Below are positions 45,426 through 55,263 of a stretch of DNA of 64,000 nucleotides, piece by piece. Source of the stretch: Staphylococcus xylosus NJ (GTDB lineage: Bacteria; Bacillota; Bacilli; Staphylococcales; Staphylococcaceae); the NCBI RefSeq assembly GCF_000338275.1, contig NZ_ANMR01000035.1:1-64000 (forward strand), read 5' to 3'. Each line of letters begins with the position of its first letter. The stretch's first letter is position 1. The notes beneath the pieces are model-generated. The model saw only the letters and a list, made by a program, of their open reading frames with translations, was not told where the DNA came from and did not search any database. The position numbers and the translations under genes were made by a program.

Positions 45426-46859
45426 TTATTTAAACTCTATTGAGAATGGTACTCTTTGTCTTTTGTTAAACCATAATATTACTATATATTGTAAAATCAT
45501 CATTACTACTATAATACCAATGAGTAAGGCTACAACAAAACCAAAGTTAAAATGTCCTGCATGAGTAAAGATTGCTTCTCTATAACCTTGTATTGCGTAT
45601 GACATTGGTGAGAATGGGTGAATCCATCTGAAGAATTGTGCTGATAATTCTATTGGGAACATCCCTTCACTGGAACTTAACTGTAGTATCAATAAGACCA
45701 TTGATATAAAGAGTCCGATTCTATCTAGCAACAGACTTAAGAATGTTGTAATGGTAATTGCTGCAATAGCCCACAATAATCCTACTAAGATAAATTTACC
45801 GATATTATCGATAGACATATTCAGTGCAAATATCGCCCAACTACTCATTAAAAGTGCTGATATTGTACCTTGTGCAAGATATAATAATAGTTTGCCAAAT
45901 GCTTGTTTAATCGATTTGACCTCTTTACTTAATACTTTTCTTAAAGGATAAATTGCACTAAATGAAACTGCACCTACAAATAAACTAACACTTGCCATAT
46001 ATGGAACAATTGTCTCACCATATTTATCAGCTTCTGTAGCGTTATTTTCGTTCACTTTCGTCACGTTATTTAGAGCTTTTTCGTTATCTCCTTCAAAAGC
46101 GATACCCTCTTGTTGAGAAACTGATTGGTCAATTTTTTCTTTTAATTGATTATTATTTTGTTGTAATTGAGTTAAACCATCTGTAACTTGTTGATTTCCT
46201 GAAATCAATTGTTGTGCAGGCTGTCCTACTGCAGGTTCTAACTGTTTCAAACCATCTGTAACTTGTTGATTCCCATCAATAAGTTGAGATTCAGCGTCTG
46301 ACATTTCGCCTAAAGCTTCAGAAGTATCTTGGAAACCAGATTTTGATTTTTTAGCACTATCAAATAATTGGTCTAAATAATTAGAACGAATATTGTCTTT
46401 GATTGAGTCTGTCACTGTATTAATGGCTTTTTGAGCTGATTGACTACCAGTGTAACTTGATCCTGGATTTACTTGTGTTTCTAAATTTATTTTCTTAGGA
46501 TTTTTATCTAACAATGTTGTTGCATTACTTGATGCATCTTTAGGAATAATAATTGTACCAACACTTTTCCCTTTTTCAAGTTGGTCATATGCTTCTTTTT
46601 TAGAAACTTCTTGGAAGTCAAATTTATCATTATCTTTTAATTTATCGACTACATCATCACCGATTGTAACTTTTTCATCATTCAATTTTGCAGTCTTGTC
46701 TTGGTTAACAATGGAAATCTTTAATTGGTCTGTCTTATCATATGGGCTCCACATAGAACCTACAAATAATGCTACATATAGCAATGGGATAGCTGCTATC
46801 GCTATAAGTGCTATTATTAACATTTTGTTTCTAAAAATAAATTTAAATTCATTAAACAT
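45426..46859 (-). CDS. YhgE/Pip-domain, ABC-2-type membrane protein (short form)
   Basis: A membrane protein of 477 residues. A first helix at about 14-35 is followed by the YhgE/Pip extracellular start (LKISIVNQDKTAKLNDEKVTIGDDVVDKL). The middle is hydrophilic with two copies of GNQQVTDGLKQL (about 200 and 223) and coiled-coil character. Five to six C-terminal helices form an ABC-2-like permease domain. Many YhgE/Pip and EsaA proteins are near 900 residues or more; the coiled-coil part is reduced here. No ATPase is linked. It is co-transcribed with the MarR regulator, which suggests an inducible export or envelope-protection role. Confidence 0.82.
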   Translation of the reverse strand: MFNEFKFIFRNKMLIIALIAIAAIPLLYVALFVGSMWSPYDKTDQLKISIVNQDKTAKLNDEKVTIGDDVVDKLKDNDKFDFQEVSKKEAYDQLEKGKSVGTIIIPKDASSNATTLLDKNPKKINLETQVNPGSSYTGSQSAQKAINTVTDSIKDNIRSNYLDQLFDSAKKSKSGFQDTSEALGEMSDAESQLIDGNQQVTDGLKQLEPAVGQPAQQLISGNQQVTDGLTQLQQNNNQLKEKIDQSVSQQEGIAFEGDNEKALNNVTKVNENNATEADKYGETIVPYMASVSLFVGAVSFSAIYPLRKVLSKEVKSIKQAFGKLLLYLAQGTISALLMSSWAIFALNMSIDNIGKFILVGLLWAIAAITITTFLSLLLDRIGLFISMVLLILQLSSSEGMFPIELSAQFFRWIHPFSPMSYAIQGYREAIFTHAGHFNFGFVVALLIGIIVVMMILQYIVILWFNKRQRVPFSIEFK

Positions 46860-46885
46860 TTTTTTTTACCTTCCTTTTTATAATT

Positions 46886-46900
46886 GTACACCATGTGTAC
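46886..46900. promoter_or_regulatory. Candidate MarR operator
   Basis: GTACAC-CAT-GTGTAC is a perfect inverted repeat with a 3-bp spacer, 26 bp upstream of the operon's start codon. It is a fitting place for autorepression by the co-encoded MarR protein. The spacer to xylR (46901-47366) shows no gene. Confidence 0.45.
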
Positions 46901-47366
46901 TATTAAAATTTTAAAAACCGAAACATGCTAAAATGCTTATTCCGGGGCGTTTATAGCTATTCAAATTTATGGGGATATATAAACCTTCAAAACAGTACAC
47001 CCCTTATACATTTTTATATAATACACGCTTCAAAAACAGTTGTCAATCGAAGTTATTATAATTATATAAATTCTATTATTGCAAAACCAATAAACGAAAT
47101 ATACGAAATTAATTTTTATTATATAACGATCAATTCGTAAATTAATTTCATTATCAAAGTGTAACGTATATTAATCAATCTATTCTCACTCAATATTCTA
47201 CGTCTATAACTTAAATTTATATTTTCCACTTTATAATATATAATTGGTTATAGAACAATGTTGTTTATATCGTTTGCCAACACCTAGTACTCACATTACA
47301 CTATGTTACACTTGGTAATATTAACCGAACTTCCCCCTGTCCAAATTAGATAAGAGGTAATAATAA

Positions 47367-48518
47367 ATGGAAAATAATTTAATAGTAAATGAAAATGAGA
47401 AACGTGTATTAAAACAAATATTCAATAACAGTAATATTTCACGAACACAAATATCGAAGAATTTAGAACTTAATAAAGCTACTATTTCTAACATCCTGAA
47501 TAACTTAAAACACAAGAGTTTAGTTAATGAAGTAGGAGAAGGCAATAGTACTAAAAGTGGTGGCCGTAAGCCTATTTTACTCGAAATCAACCAAAAATAT
47601 GGCTACTATATTTCCATGGATTTAACATATGATTCTGTTGAGTTAATGTACAACTACTTTGATGCTACTATATTAAAGCAAGATTCCTACGAATTAAAAG
47701 ATAAAAATGTCAGCAGTATATTACAAATTTTAAAATCTAATATAAATGTCTCAGAAAAACATGCTACGTTACATGGGTTACTTGGCATTTCTATATCCAT
47801 ACATGGTATCGTCGACGATGAGCAAAACATTATCAACCTTCCTTTTCATAAAAATGAACGCAGTACATTTACTGATGAATTAAAGTCATTCACAAATGTT
47901 CCTGTAGTTATAGAAAATGAAGCAAATTTATCAGCCCTATATGAAAAAAGTCTATATATAAATTCAAACATAGATAATTTGATTACTTTAAGTATTCACA
48001 AAGGTATAGGTGCCGGTATCGTAATAAATAAAAAACTTTATCGTGGCTCAAATGGAGAGGCTGGAGAGATAGGTAAAACATTGGTTTTAGGATCTATAAA
48101 TGATAATGGCAACAAATATTATAAAATCGAAGATATATGCTCTCAAGATGCTTTAATACAGAAAATAAATAATAGATTGGGAGCCGCACTTACGTTTACA
48201 GAACTAATCCAATATTATAATGCGGGAAATTCAATTGTTGCTCAGGAAATTGAACAATTTATAAACAGAATGGCAGTTCTGATTCATAATTTGAATACAC
48301 AATTTAATCCAGACGCTATTTACATTAACTGTCCTTTAATTAATGAATTACCTAATATTTTAAATGAAATTAAAAAACAATTCTCGTATTTTTCTCAAGC
48401 TAGTCCAATTCAAATACATCTGACCACTAATGTAAAACAAGCTACTTTGTTGGGTGGCACCTTAGCAATAATGCAAAAGACTTTAAATATAAATAACATT
48501 CAAATGAATATCAAATAA
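47367..48518 (+). CDS. xylR: Xylose operon repressor (ROK family)
   Basis: The DNA-binding repressor of xylose genes, inactivated by xylose, 383 residues. The N-terminal helix-turn-helix is ISRTQISKNLELNKATISNILNNLKHKSLV (about 22-51), then the ROK body: SISIHGIVDD, PVVIENEANLSALYE and TLSIHKGIGAGIVINKKLYRGSNGEAGEIG near 205-234. The ROK zinc cysteine pattern is not obvious. It lies directly upstream of xylA on the same strand, as in the described S. xylosus xyl locus, with a terminator between. That arrangement and the operator in front of xylA support the name. Confidence 0.95.
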   Translation: MENNLIVNENEKRVLKQIFNNSNISRTQISKNLELNKATISNILNNLKHKSLVNEVGEGNSTKSGGRKPILLEINQKYGYYISMDLTYDSVELMYNYFDATILKQDSYELKDKNVSSILQILKSNINVSEKHATLHGLLGISISIHGIVDDEQNIINLPFHKNERSTFTDELKSFTNVPVVIENEANLSALYEKSLYINSNIDNLITLSIHKGIGAGIVINKKLYRGSNGEAGEIGKTLVLGSINDNGNKYYKIEDICSQDALIQKINNRLGAALTFTELIQYYNAGNSIVAQEIEQFINRMAVLIHNLNTQFNPDAIYINCPLINELPNILNEIKKQFSYFSQASPIQIHLTTNVKQATLLGGTLAIMQKTLNINNIQMNIK

Positions 48519-48523
48519 TCATA

Positions 48524-48558
48524 GCAGTCCGAGGCATACAGTAGATGTCTCGGGCTGT
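48524..48558 (+). terminator. Terminator after xylR
   Basis: CAGTCCGAGGCAT pairs with ATGTCTCGGGCTG (one mismatch), followed by TTTATTCC. It separates xylR from the xylAB transcript. Confidence 0.85.
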
Positions 48559-48635
48559 TTATTCCTCTTACTTGAGTGGGTCAACAAAATCTTTCAAACT
48601 AAATTGGCTTTTGTCCTACTCTTTTTTTATTTTTG

Positions 48636-48711
48636 CGTAAGCGTTTACAAAAAATAAACGATGTGCTATATTACCTCTAAAGTTAGTTTGTTTATTAAAT
48701 TAACCAACTAA
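48636..48711 (+). promoter_or_regulatory. xylA promoter with cre site and XylR operator
   Basis: A cre (CGTAAGCGTTTACA, 48636-48649; 13 of 14) overlaps the -35 TTTACA (48644-48649). A 17-bp spacer leads to -10 TATATT (48667-48672). Just downstream, TTAGTTTGTT (48683-48692) and AACCAACTAA (48702-48711) form an inverted repeat matching the xyl operator wording. This gives both catabolite repression and xylose induction. Confidence 0.85.
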
Positions 48712-48728
48712 AATGTAGGAGGAATATT

Positions 48729-50051
48729 ATGTCTTATTTTGATATCAATAAAGTAAATTACGAAGGCCCTAAGTCAAATAACGCTTTTAGTTTTAAGTAT
48801 TACAACCCCGAAGAAAAACTTGGTAATCACTCCATGTCAGAACTTTTAAGGTTTAGTGTCGCTTATTGGCACACTTTTACTGCTGACCTTTCCGATCCAT
48901 TCGGTGTAGGTGCAGCGGAACGTGATTGGGATTCATTAGATGAGATGGAAAAAGCAAAAGCAAGAGTAGAAGCAATTTTTGAATTTATGGAAAAAACACG
49001 TATTGATTACTTTTGTTTTCACGATGTAGACATTGCTCCAGAAGGTGCATCTTTAAAAGAATCTAATGAGAATTTAGATATCATCGTAGAACTTATTAAA
49101 GAAAAAATGGATCAAACCGGTAAGAAATTACTTTGGAATACCACCAACAACTTTACTCACGAGCGTTTTGTTCATGGTGCGGCCACGTCTTCAAATGCCG
49201 AAGTATTTGCATATGCAGCTGCAAAAGTTAAAAAATCATTAGAAATTGCTAAAAAGCTTGGTTCTGAAAACTTTGTTTTTTGGGGCGGTCGTGAAGGATA
49301 TGAAAGTTTACTAAATACTAATATGAAATTAGAGTTAGATAACTTAGCTACTTTCTTTAAAATGGCAAAAAGTTACGCAGACGAAATCGGCTATACAGGA
49401 CAATTTTTAATAGAACCAAAACCTAAAGAACCTACTACCCATCAATATGATACTGATGTTGCAACAGCACACGCTTTCTTACAAAAATATGATTTAGATA
49501 AAGACTTTAAATTTAATATTGAAGCTAACCACGCGACACTTGCTGGCCATACATTCCAACACGAATTAAGATATGCACGTGATAATAATATGTTGGGTTC
49601 AGTCGATGCTAACCAAGGACATCCTCTTTTAGGATGGGATACAGATGAATTTCCAACTGATGTATATGATACTACGTTAGCAATGTACGAAATACTTAAA
49701 AATGGTGGGTTGGCTCCAGGCGGATTAAACTTTGATGCTAAACCTAGAAGAACATCATTTAAACAAGAAGACTTAATTTTAACTCACATTGCAGGTATGG
49801 ATACTTTCGCATTAGGCCTACGTGTTGCTTATAAGATGATTGAAGATAATTTTTTTGAAAACATTATGGATGAAAAATATAAATCATTTAATGAAGGCAT
49901 TGGTAAAAAAATAGTTGAAGGAAAGACTTCATTTAATGAGTTAGAAGATTATGCTTTCAATATTAATACGATTAATAACGCTTCTGATCATTTAGAAGTC
50001 ATTAAATCACAAATTAACCAATATATCTTAAATATTAATAATAAGGATTGA
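48729..50051 (+). CDS. xylA: Xylose isomerase
   Basis: Converts D-xylose to D-xylulose, 440 residues, the long class II form. Signature blocks are [19 protein letters not shown] (catalytic His) near 41-60, [12 protein letters not shown] near 98-109, [10 protein letters not shown] near 187-196, [16 protein letters not shown] (metal Glu) near 230-245, [15 protein letters not shown] near 265-279, and [11 protein letters not shown] near 338-348. GGAGG precedes the ATG. The stop overlaps the xylB region. It is the first gene of xylA-xylB-transporter, behind a cre and a XylR operator. Confidence 0.97.
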   Translation: MSYFDINKVNYEGPKSNNAFSFKYYNPEEKLGNHSMSELLRFSVAYWHTFTADLSDPFGVGAAERDWDSLDEMEKAKARVEAIFEFMEKTRIDYFCFHDVDIAPEGASLKESNENLDIIVELIKEKMDQTGKKLLWNTTNNFTHERFVHGAATSSNAEVFAYAAAKVKKSLEIAKKLGSENFVFWGGREGYESLLNTNMKLELDNLATFFKMAKSYADEIGYTGQFLIEPKPKEPTTHQYDTDVATAHAFLQKYDLDKDFKFNIEANHATLAGHTFQHELRYARDNNMLGSVDANQGHPLLGWDTDEFPTDVYDTTLAMYEILKNGGLAPGGLNFDAKPRRTSFKQEDLILTHIAGMDTFALGLRVAYKMIEDNFFENIMDEKYKSFNEGIGKKIVEGKTSFNELEDYAFNINTINNASDHLEVIKSQINQYILNINNKD

Positions 50052-50056
50052 TAAAA

Positions 50057-51547
50057 ATGGCCTATGTAATTGGTATGGATATTGGCACGAGTGCTTTAAA
50101 AACTCTTGTGGTAAATAAAAGTGGCGACGTTGTAGAATCTTACAGCGTCTCTTATAACACGGCACATCCTAAGTCAGGATATAGCGAAATTGATCCTGAA
50201 ATTTGGTATGAAGCAACGTTGGAGAGTCTAAAACATATTTTAAATCATTATACTCAGGATGACATTAGTGGCATCAGTTTTTCTGGACAAATGCATGGCC
50301 TAGTAATAATTGATCAAGAGGGCAATCCAATTAGACCAGCCATTTTATGGAATGATACAAGAACGTCTCAAGAAGTTGAAGACATTAAACAAAAGCTAAG
50401 CCTTAATTCGTTATTAGAATTAACACAAAACACAGTGTTAGAAGGGTTCACTTTACCTAAGCTTATGTGGTTAAAGAATAACGAGCAAAGCAACTATAGA
50501 CGTATCGATAAGTTCATGCTTCCTAAAGACTACATCGTGTATAAATTGACAGGTAATATTTACACAGAACCTTCAGACGCTGCAGGTACAATTATGTTTA
50601 GTGTAAAAGATGAAAATTGGTCTACAGAATTATTGCATCGTTTAAATATTGATCCATCCATTTGCCCTGAAATTATAGCTTCACACCAAAAAAGTGGCCA
50701 ATTAACTGAAAAAGTAAAAAATACTTTAGGTGTTGATTGGAACATTAACGTGTACCAAGGTGGCGCAGATAATGCTTGTGGCGCTTTAGGTTCAGGTATT
50801 ACCAACGAACAAAAGCAACTTGTCAGTATCGGAACTTCAGGAGTAGCATTGTCTATTGAAAATCGTATTGATTATGAAAATGATGGGAGCGTACATTACT
50901 TTAATCATTGCGTTCCAAACCAAAAATACATTATGGGCGTGACTTTATCTGCTGGGTATAGCTTGGAATGGCTTAAGCAACTTATCTCTCCTGATGAAAA
51001 TTTCACTACTTTCTTAAAAGATATTAATCACTCAGAAGTTGGTGCTAATGGATTAATATACACGCCTTATTTATTAGGTGAACGTACGCCACACAATGAT
51101 GCTTCAGTACGAGGTAGTTTCATCGGTTTAGATGCAAATACGACACAGATCGATATGAAACGCGCTGTTCTAGAAGGCATTACTTACTCTATTAATGAAA
51201 GTATTCAAATTATGAAAAACAACGCTACTAACATTAATGAAATTGTATCAATCGGTGGTGGAGCTAAAAATAATCAATGGTTGCAAATTCAAGCAGATAT
51301 TTTCAATACAACTATTTCTACCCGAACAGAAGAACAAGGTCCAGCTTATGGCGCAGCAATGTTAGCCGCTATGGGAGAACAATGGTTTAATACTTTCAAT
51401 GACATGAGCGAAGCATGGATAGCATACCATCAAAAAGTATACCCCATTGAAGCAAATACAAAATCTTATCAAGATTTATTTAATATATATAAAACAATTT
51501 ATGACGCTACGCAGCCAGCAACTCAAAAACTTAATAAATTTAAGTGA
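50057..51547 (+). CDS. xylB: Xylulokinase
   Basis: Phosphorylates D-xylulose to xylulose 5-phosphate for the pentose phosphate pathway. An FGGY kinase of 496 residues. Motifs are IGMDIGTSALKTLVV near the start, GISFSGQMHGLVIIDQEGNPIRPAILWNDTRTS near 76-108, GGADNACGALGSG (catalytic Asp) near 237-249, and IVSIGGGAKNNQWLQIQADIF near 397-417. I start at the ATG at 50057, 9 nt after AAGGA; a TTG at 50048 overlaps the xylA stop. It is co-transcribed with xylA and the downstream transporter. Confidence 0.96.
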   Translation: MAYVIGMDIGTSALKTLVVNKSGDVVESYSVSYNTAHPKSGYSEIDPEIWYEATLESLKHILNHYTQDDISGISFSGQMHGLVIIDQEGNPIRPAILWNDTRTSQEVEDIKQKLSLNSLLELTQNTVLEGFTLPKLMWLKNNEQSNYRRIDKFMLPKDYIVYKLTGNIYTEPSDAAGTIMFSVKDENWSTELLHRLNIDPSICPEIIASHQKSGQLTEKVKNTLGVDWNINVYQGGADNACGALGSGITNEQKQLVSIGTSGVALSIENRIDYENDGSVHYFNHCVPNQKYIMGVTLSAGYSLEWLKQLISPDENFTTFLKDINHSEVGANGLIYTPYLLGERTPHNDASVRGSFIGLDANTTQIDMKRAVLEGITYSINESIQIMKNNATNINEIVSIGGGAKNNQWLQIQADIFNTTISTRTEEQGPAYGAAMLAAMGEQWFNTFNDMSEAWIAYHQKVYPIEANTKSYQDLFNIYKTIYDATQPATQKLNKFK

Positions 51548-51567
51548 TCTATCAAGGGGATGGATAT

Positions 51568-53046
51568 ATGTCAACTTATAATAATAAGAAATTTATTTTT
51601 AAAATAGCTTTAATCGCAACGCTCGGTGGTTTATTATTCGGCTATGACACAGCAGTTATTTCTGGAGCTGAACAATCTCTACAGCAATATTTGACAAAAG
51701 ATTATGGCAGTTTCATTCATGGCATCACAGTTTCTAGTGCGCTAATAGGTTGTATTATTGGTGGTCTATTGTCTTCAAGTTTTTCAAGTCGCTTAGGTAG
51801 AAAAAAGTCATTACAAGTAGCTGCTATCCTATTTATCATTTCTGCAATTTTGTCAGGCTATCCCGAATTTTTATTTTTTGATTCAACTGAATCTAACCTT
51901 GGCCTACTCATTGCATTTAATCTGTACCGTGTTATTGGTGGTATCGGTGTAGGATTAGCTTCTGCAATTTCTCCTATGTACATTAGTGAAATAGCCCCTT
52001 CGTCAATTAGAGGTAAACTCGTTTCATGGAATCAATTTGCCATTATATTCGGTATGTTAGTAGTGTATTTTGTAAATTACGGTATTACATATGGCCAATC
52101 CCAAAACTGGATTCAAGATATTGGATGGCGTTATATGTTTATTACTGAAGCGATTCCCGCAATAGCGTTTTTCTTTTTATTATTTTTAGTACCTGAAACA
52201 CCTAGGTTCTTATCATTAAGTAATAAAAATACAGAAGCCCTCTCGGTTCTTAATAAAATATATGCTTCAAAGAATCATGCTCAAAATGTACTAAATGACA
52301 TTTTAGCTACTAAAAATAAGTTAACAGATGTAAAAGCGCCACTTTTCAGTTTTGGTAAGACTGTTATTATAGTAGGTATTTTATTATCTGTTTTCCAACA
52401 ATTTATTGGAATCAATGTTGCTTTATATTATGCACCTCGTATTTTTGAAAATTTAGGTTCAGGTAGCAACACATCTATGATACAAACTGTTGTCATGGGC
52501 TTAGTAAACGTAATCTTCACAATCATTGCTATATTATATGTAGACAAATTTGGACGGAAACCTTTACTAATAATTGGATCAACTGGTATGGCAATCGGTA
52601 TGATTGGTATGAGTGTCTTAGCTGCAAACGGTGCATTCGGTGTTATAACTTTAATATTTCTAGTACTTTATACTGCTTCATTTATGATGAGTTGGGGACC
52701 TATCATTTGGGTATTATTATCAGAAATATTTCCTAATAGAATTAGAAGTAGTGCTATGGCAATAGCCGTGGCAGTTCAATGGTTAGCTAACTTTACGATT
52801 ACTTCCACTTATCCAACTATGATGGATGTTAGCGGCGCCATGACTTATGGTTTTTATGCACTGATGAGTATTTTATCAGGACTATTCGTGTGGAAATTCA
52901 TTCCTGAAACCAAAGGTAAAACACTTGAAGAACTAGAAAGCGTTTGGAAAAAGGAAAGCGTGACATCTGTTTCAAATCAAGATGAAAAAGTTCAAAGTCA
53001 TTCAGAAAAATTCAAAGTCAATCTAACTAAACAAACTAAAAATTGA
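51568..53046 (+). CDS. MFS sugar porter, probable D-xylose:proton symporter
   Basis: A 12-helix sugar-porter-family protein of 492 residues. Signatures are GGLLFGYDTAVISGAEQSL in helix 1, SSRLGRKKSLQVAAILF (GRKK loop), VGLASAISPMYISEIAPSSIRGKLVSWNQFAII near 125-157, LVPETPRFLS, QQFIGINVALYYAPRIF near 285-300, VDKFGRKPLLI, WGPIIWVLLSEIFPNRIRSSAMAIAV and the PETKGKTLEELE end. I start at the ATG at 51568 with GGGG 8 nt upstream; an upstream GTG overlaps xylB. Being third in the xyl operon it should import xylose. A terminator follows. Confidence 0.9.
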   Translation: MSTYNNKKFIFKIALIATLGGLLFGYDTAVISGAEQSLQQYLTKDYGSFIHGITVSSALIGCIIGGLLSSSFSSRLGRKKSLQVAAILFIISAILSGYPEFLFFDSTESNLGLLIAFNLYRVIGGIGVGLASAISPMYISEIAPSSIRGKLVSWNQFAIIFGMLVVYFVNYGITYGQSQNWIQDIGWRYMFITEAIPAIAFFFLLFLVPETPRFLSLSNKNTEALSVLNKIYASKNHAQNVLNDILATKNKLTDVKAPLFSFGKTVIIVGILLSVFQQFIGINVALYYAPRIFENLGSGSNTSMIQTVVMGLVNVIFTIIAILYVDKFGRKPLLIIGSTGMAIGMIGMSVLAANGAFGVITLIFLVLYTASFMMSWGPIIWVLLSEIFPNRIRSSAMAIAVAVQWLANFTITSTYPTMMDVSGAMTYGFYALMSILSGLFVWKFIPETKGKTLEELESVWKKESVTSVSNQDEKVQSHSEKFKVNLTKQTKN

Positions 53047-53084
53047 ATCCCAGTTTTATAACGTGCTAATTTTACTGTAAATTA

Positions 53085-53120
53085 AAAAAGTCAGCCACTC
53101 TTGCCGGTGGCTGACTTTTT
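53085..53120. terminator. Bidirectional terminator after the xyl operon
   Basis: A perfect 14-bp stem AAAAAGTCAGCCAC / GTGGCTGACTTTTT with an 8-nt loop. It serves the xyl operon and the convergent GntP gene. Confidence 0.93.
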
Positions 53121-53146
53121 ATATTGATGTTATAAACGATTTCCAC

Positions 53147-54481
53147 CTAAATAATACCATCTATTACAAAAGCAATTGCAAATGCCACAAATGACAATAA
53201 AGTTTCCATGGCTGTCCACGTTTTAAAAGTTTCTTTTACATTTAAACCTAAATACTCTTTAACCATCCAGAATCCAGCATCGTTCACATGAGAGAGCATT
53301 AATGACCCTGCTCCAGTAGCTATTACCAACAATTCTAAATTCACGCCAGACATATGTTGGATAATTGGTGACACTATTCCCGCAGCTGTGGTTAAAGCAA
53401 CAGTAGCAGAACCTGTAGCGACACGTATTAAGCCTGCTACTAAAAAGGCTAGCAGTAATGGCGATAGTGAAAGATGTTCTGTCATCTGTGCAATTGAATC
53501 TCCTACGCCTGTTTCAATAAGTATTTGTTTAAAACCTCCGCCAGCACCTATAATTAAAATAATAGAACCAATAGGTAAGATACACTCTTCCACCAAATCT
53601 TTAATTACATTTTTCGTCATACCTTGTTTGAATCCTAATAAATAGAATGCAGCAAAGCAAGATATTAATAATGCTATTACTGGATTACCTATGAATAACA
53701 ATGTATTTTTTAATATGCTAGGAATATCCCCTAAATAAGGTGTCACGATAGATAACAACATTAAAAGTACTGGTAAAATAATTACTAAAAATGAAACAAT
53801 AACGCTTGGCAAACCATTTGTTTTATTGTTTACCTTAATAATATTTGGTTCTTTTTCTGGTATTACCCTTTTACTTATAAACTTGCCAAAAACAGGTCCT
53901 GCTATAATTGCTGTAGGTAATGCAATCAGCAGCGAGTATAACAACACTTTACCTAAGTTTGCTTCATATATGCCAATTGCTGTCATAGCTCCAGGATGTG
54001 GTGGTACAATACCATGCACAATTGATAATCCTGCTAATAATGGTATAGCAATAAGTAATATATTCGTCTTAGTCGTTTTATGAATTGAAATCACAAGTGG
54101 TAATAAAATTACAATCCCCACTTCAAAAAATACAGGTATTCCGATTATAAAACCGGATAGCATCATAGCCCATGGTAATTTTTTATAACCTAAGACTTTA
54201 ACAAGATAATCAGATATTTGCATACCTGCTCCAGAATCAGACATTAGTTTTCCTAAAATTGTTCCTAACGCTAAGATACCTACTAAGTGGCCTAAAACAT
54301 CCCCTACACCCGTTTCATACGCTGTAACTATCTTTTCCGGAGACAATCCTGCCATGATAGCTAAAAATAAACCTGCCACTGTTAAACTGATAAATGCATG
54401 CCATTTCCACCATGCAACGCCTAATATGACAATAACGATTGAAAGTAGCGTAATGATTAATAAATATATATTAGAATCCAT
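53147..54481 (-). CDS. GntP-family sugar-acid permease of the Dga-type operon
   Basis: A gluconate:proton-symporter-family permease of 444 residues with 12-14 helices. Family blocks are LALGTILGKLMSDSGAGMQISDYL, IVHGIVPPHPGAMTAIGI (PPHPG), IGAGGGFKQILIETGVGDSI and HVNDAGFWMVKEYLGLNVKET. Only distantly similar to the permease at 18792, so a different substrate is likely. It is the last gene of a unit that includes DgaE- and DgaF-like enzymes, so a sugar acid such as an aminated or acylated gluconate derivative is the probable cargo. TGTTAGCGCTACCA at 54498-54511 may give it separate control. Confidence 0.87.
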   Translation of the reverse strand: MDSNIYLLIITLLSIVIVILGVAWWKWHAFISLTVAGLFLAIMAGLSPEKIVTAYETGVGDVLGHLVGILALGTILGKLMSDSGAGMQISDYLVKVLGYKKLPWAMMLSGFIIGIPVFFEVGIVILLPLVISIHKTTKTNILLIAIPLLAGLSIVHGIVPPHPGAMTAIGIYEANLGKVLLYSLLIALPTAIIAGPVFGKFISKRVIPEKEPNIIKVNNKTNGLPSVIVSFLVIILPVLLMLLSIVTPYLGDIPSILKNTLLFIGNPVIALLISCFAAFYLLGFKQGMTKNVIKDLVEECILPIGSIILIIGAGGGFKQILIETGVGDSIAQMTEHLSLSPLLLAFLVAGLIRVATGSATVALTTAAGIVSPIIQHMSGVNLELLVIATGAGSLMLSHVNDAGFWMVKEYLGLNVKETFKTWTAMETLLSFVAFAIAFVIDGII

Positions 54482-54497
54482 CTTTTTCCCCCAATTA

Positions 54498-54511
54498 TGT
54501 TAGCGCTACCA
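54498..54511. promoter_or_regulatory. cre-like palindrome in front of the GntP gene
   Basis: TGTTAGCGCTACCA matches the cre consensus at 12 of 14 positions and has the symmetrical core TAGCGCTA. It lies in the 49-bp gap between the regulator gene and the permease gene, so the permease may have its own catabolite-sensitive promoter or a roadblock site. Confidence 0.4.
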
Positions 54512-54530
54512 ACAAATCACAAGAGATTGC

Positions 54531-55256
54531 TTATCCTTTCAGACTGATACTATATTTTTTCAATTTACTATTGTAATAACCTATACTATATTCAACAATT
54601 TGGTAATTTACTGAATACGATATTCTCTCCCTTACAAGTAAAGGGTCTGAGGTTTGAAGACTCAAGTACGCTGTGGCTTGTTCATTGAAATCTACAGAGA
54701 AGTTATCCTCAATATCTTTTATTTCTATTTGCTCATCTTCTAAAATTTTATATATAGAAAGATCATTATTTTGCTTTAATTCTCCATACTCATCCAAGCT
54801 ACTTAATGGGTAGGGTAAATAATGATTAAATAGAATGTATGGTTTATCATTTAATAAATAGACTCTTGTAATTTTATAAGATTTCTCGCCAAACATTTGA
54901 AATAACTCACTATTTTTTTCATGTGTCTCTACTACAATATCTTTTATAAGTTTATGAATTTTATTTCCTTGTTCTACAAGTTTTTCTGTAAAATTTTTAT
55001 TATTGGTTTCATTACTCACTTGTTTGTGATTAATGACTGTTGTACCTTTACCGCTTTTTCTCTCCAAGTATCCTAATGTAACTAATTCTTTAATAGCCGC
55101 TCTGACTGTTACTTTGCTTACATTAAATTCTTCTTCAAATTCAATTTCAGTTGGTATATAGTTTCCAATAGTATAGATACCATGGATAATACGGTCTTCA
55201 ATAATTTCTTTTATTTGTAAATATAATGGACCTTTATCTGATGATAATTTCGTCAT
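54531..55256 (-). CDS. GntR-family regulator, HutC/UTRA subfamily
   Basis: A repressor of 241 residues. The winged helix (about 8-75) reads LYLQIKEIIEDRIIHGIYTIGNYIPTEIEFEEEFNVSKVTVRAAIKELVTLGYLERKSGKGTTV. The rest is a UTRA ligand-binding fold (about 95-235) that usually senses a phosphorylated sugar. It is inside the operon it probably controls, 7 bp after the kinase gene. Likely operators are the two AACATTATAATGTT-type sites before the first gene at 59206. Confidence 0.88.
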   Translation of the reverse strand: MTKLSSDKGPLYLQIKEIIEDRIIHGIYTIGNYIPTEIEFEEEFNVSKVTVRAAIKELVTLGYLERKSGKGTTVINHKQVSNETNNKNFTEKLVEQGNKIHKLIKDIVVETHEKNSELFQMFGEKSYKITRVYLLNDKPYILFNHYLPYPLSSLDEYGELKQNNDLSIYKILEDEQIEIKDIEDNFSVDFNEQATAYLSLQTSDPLLVRERISYSVNYQIVEYSIGYYNSKLKKYSISLKG

Positions 55257-55263
55257 AAATCAA

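Noticed and set aside
46925..47140. 71-codon plus-strand frame between the YhgE/Pip gene and xylR
   Set aside because: No ribosome site; rich in Tyr/Asn/Ile as expected from AT-rich spacer.
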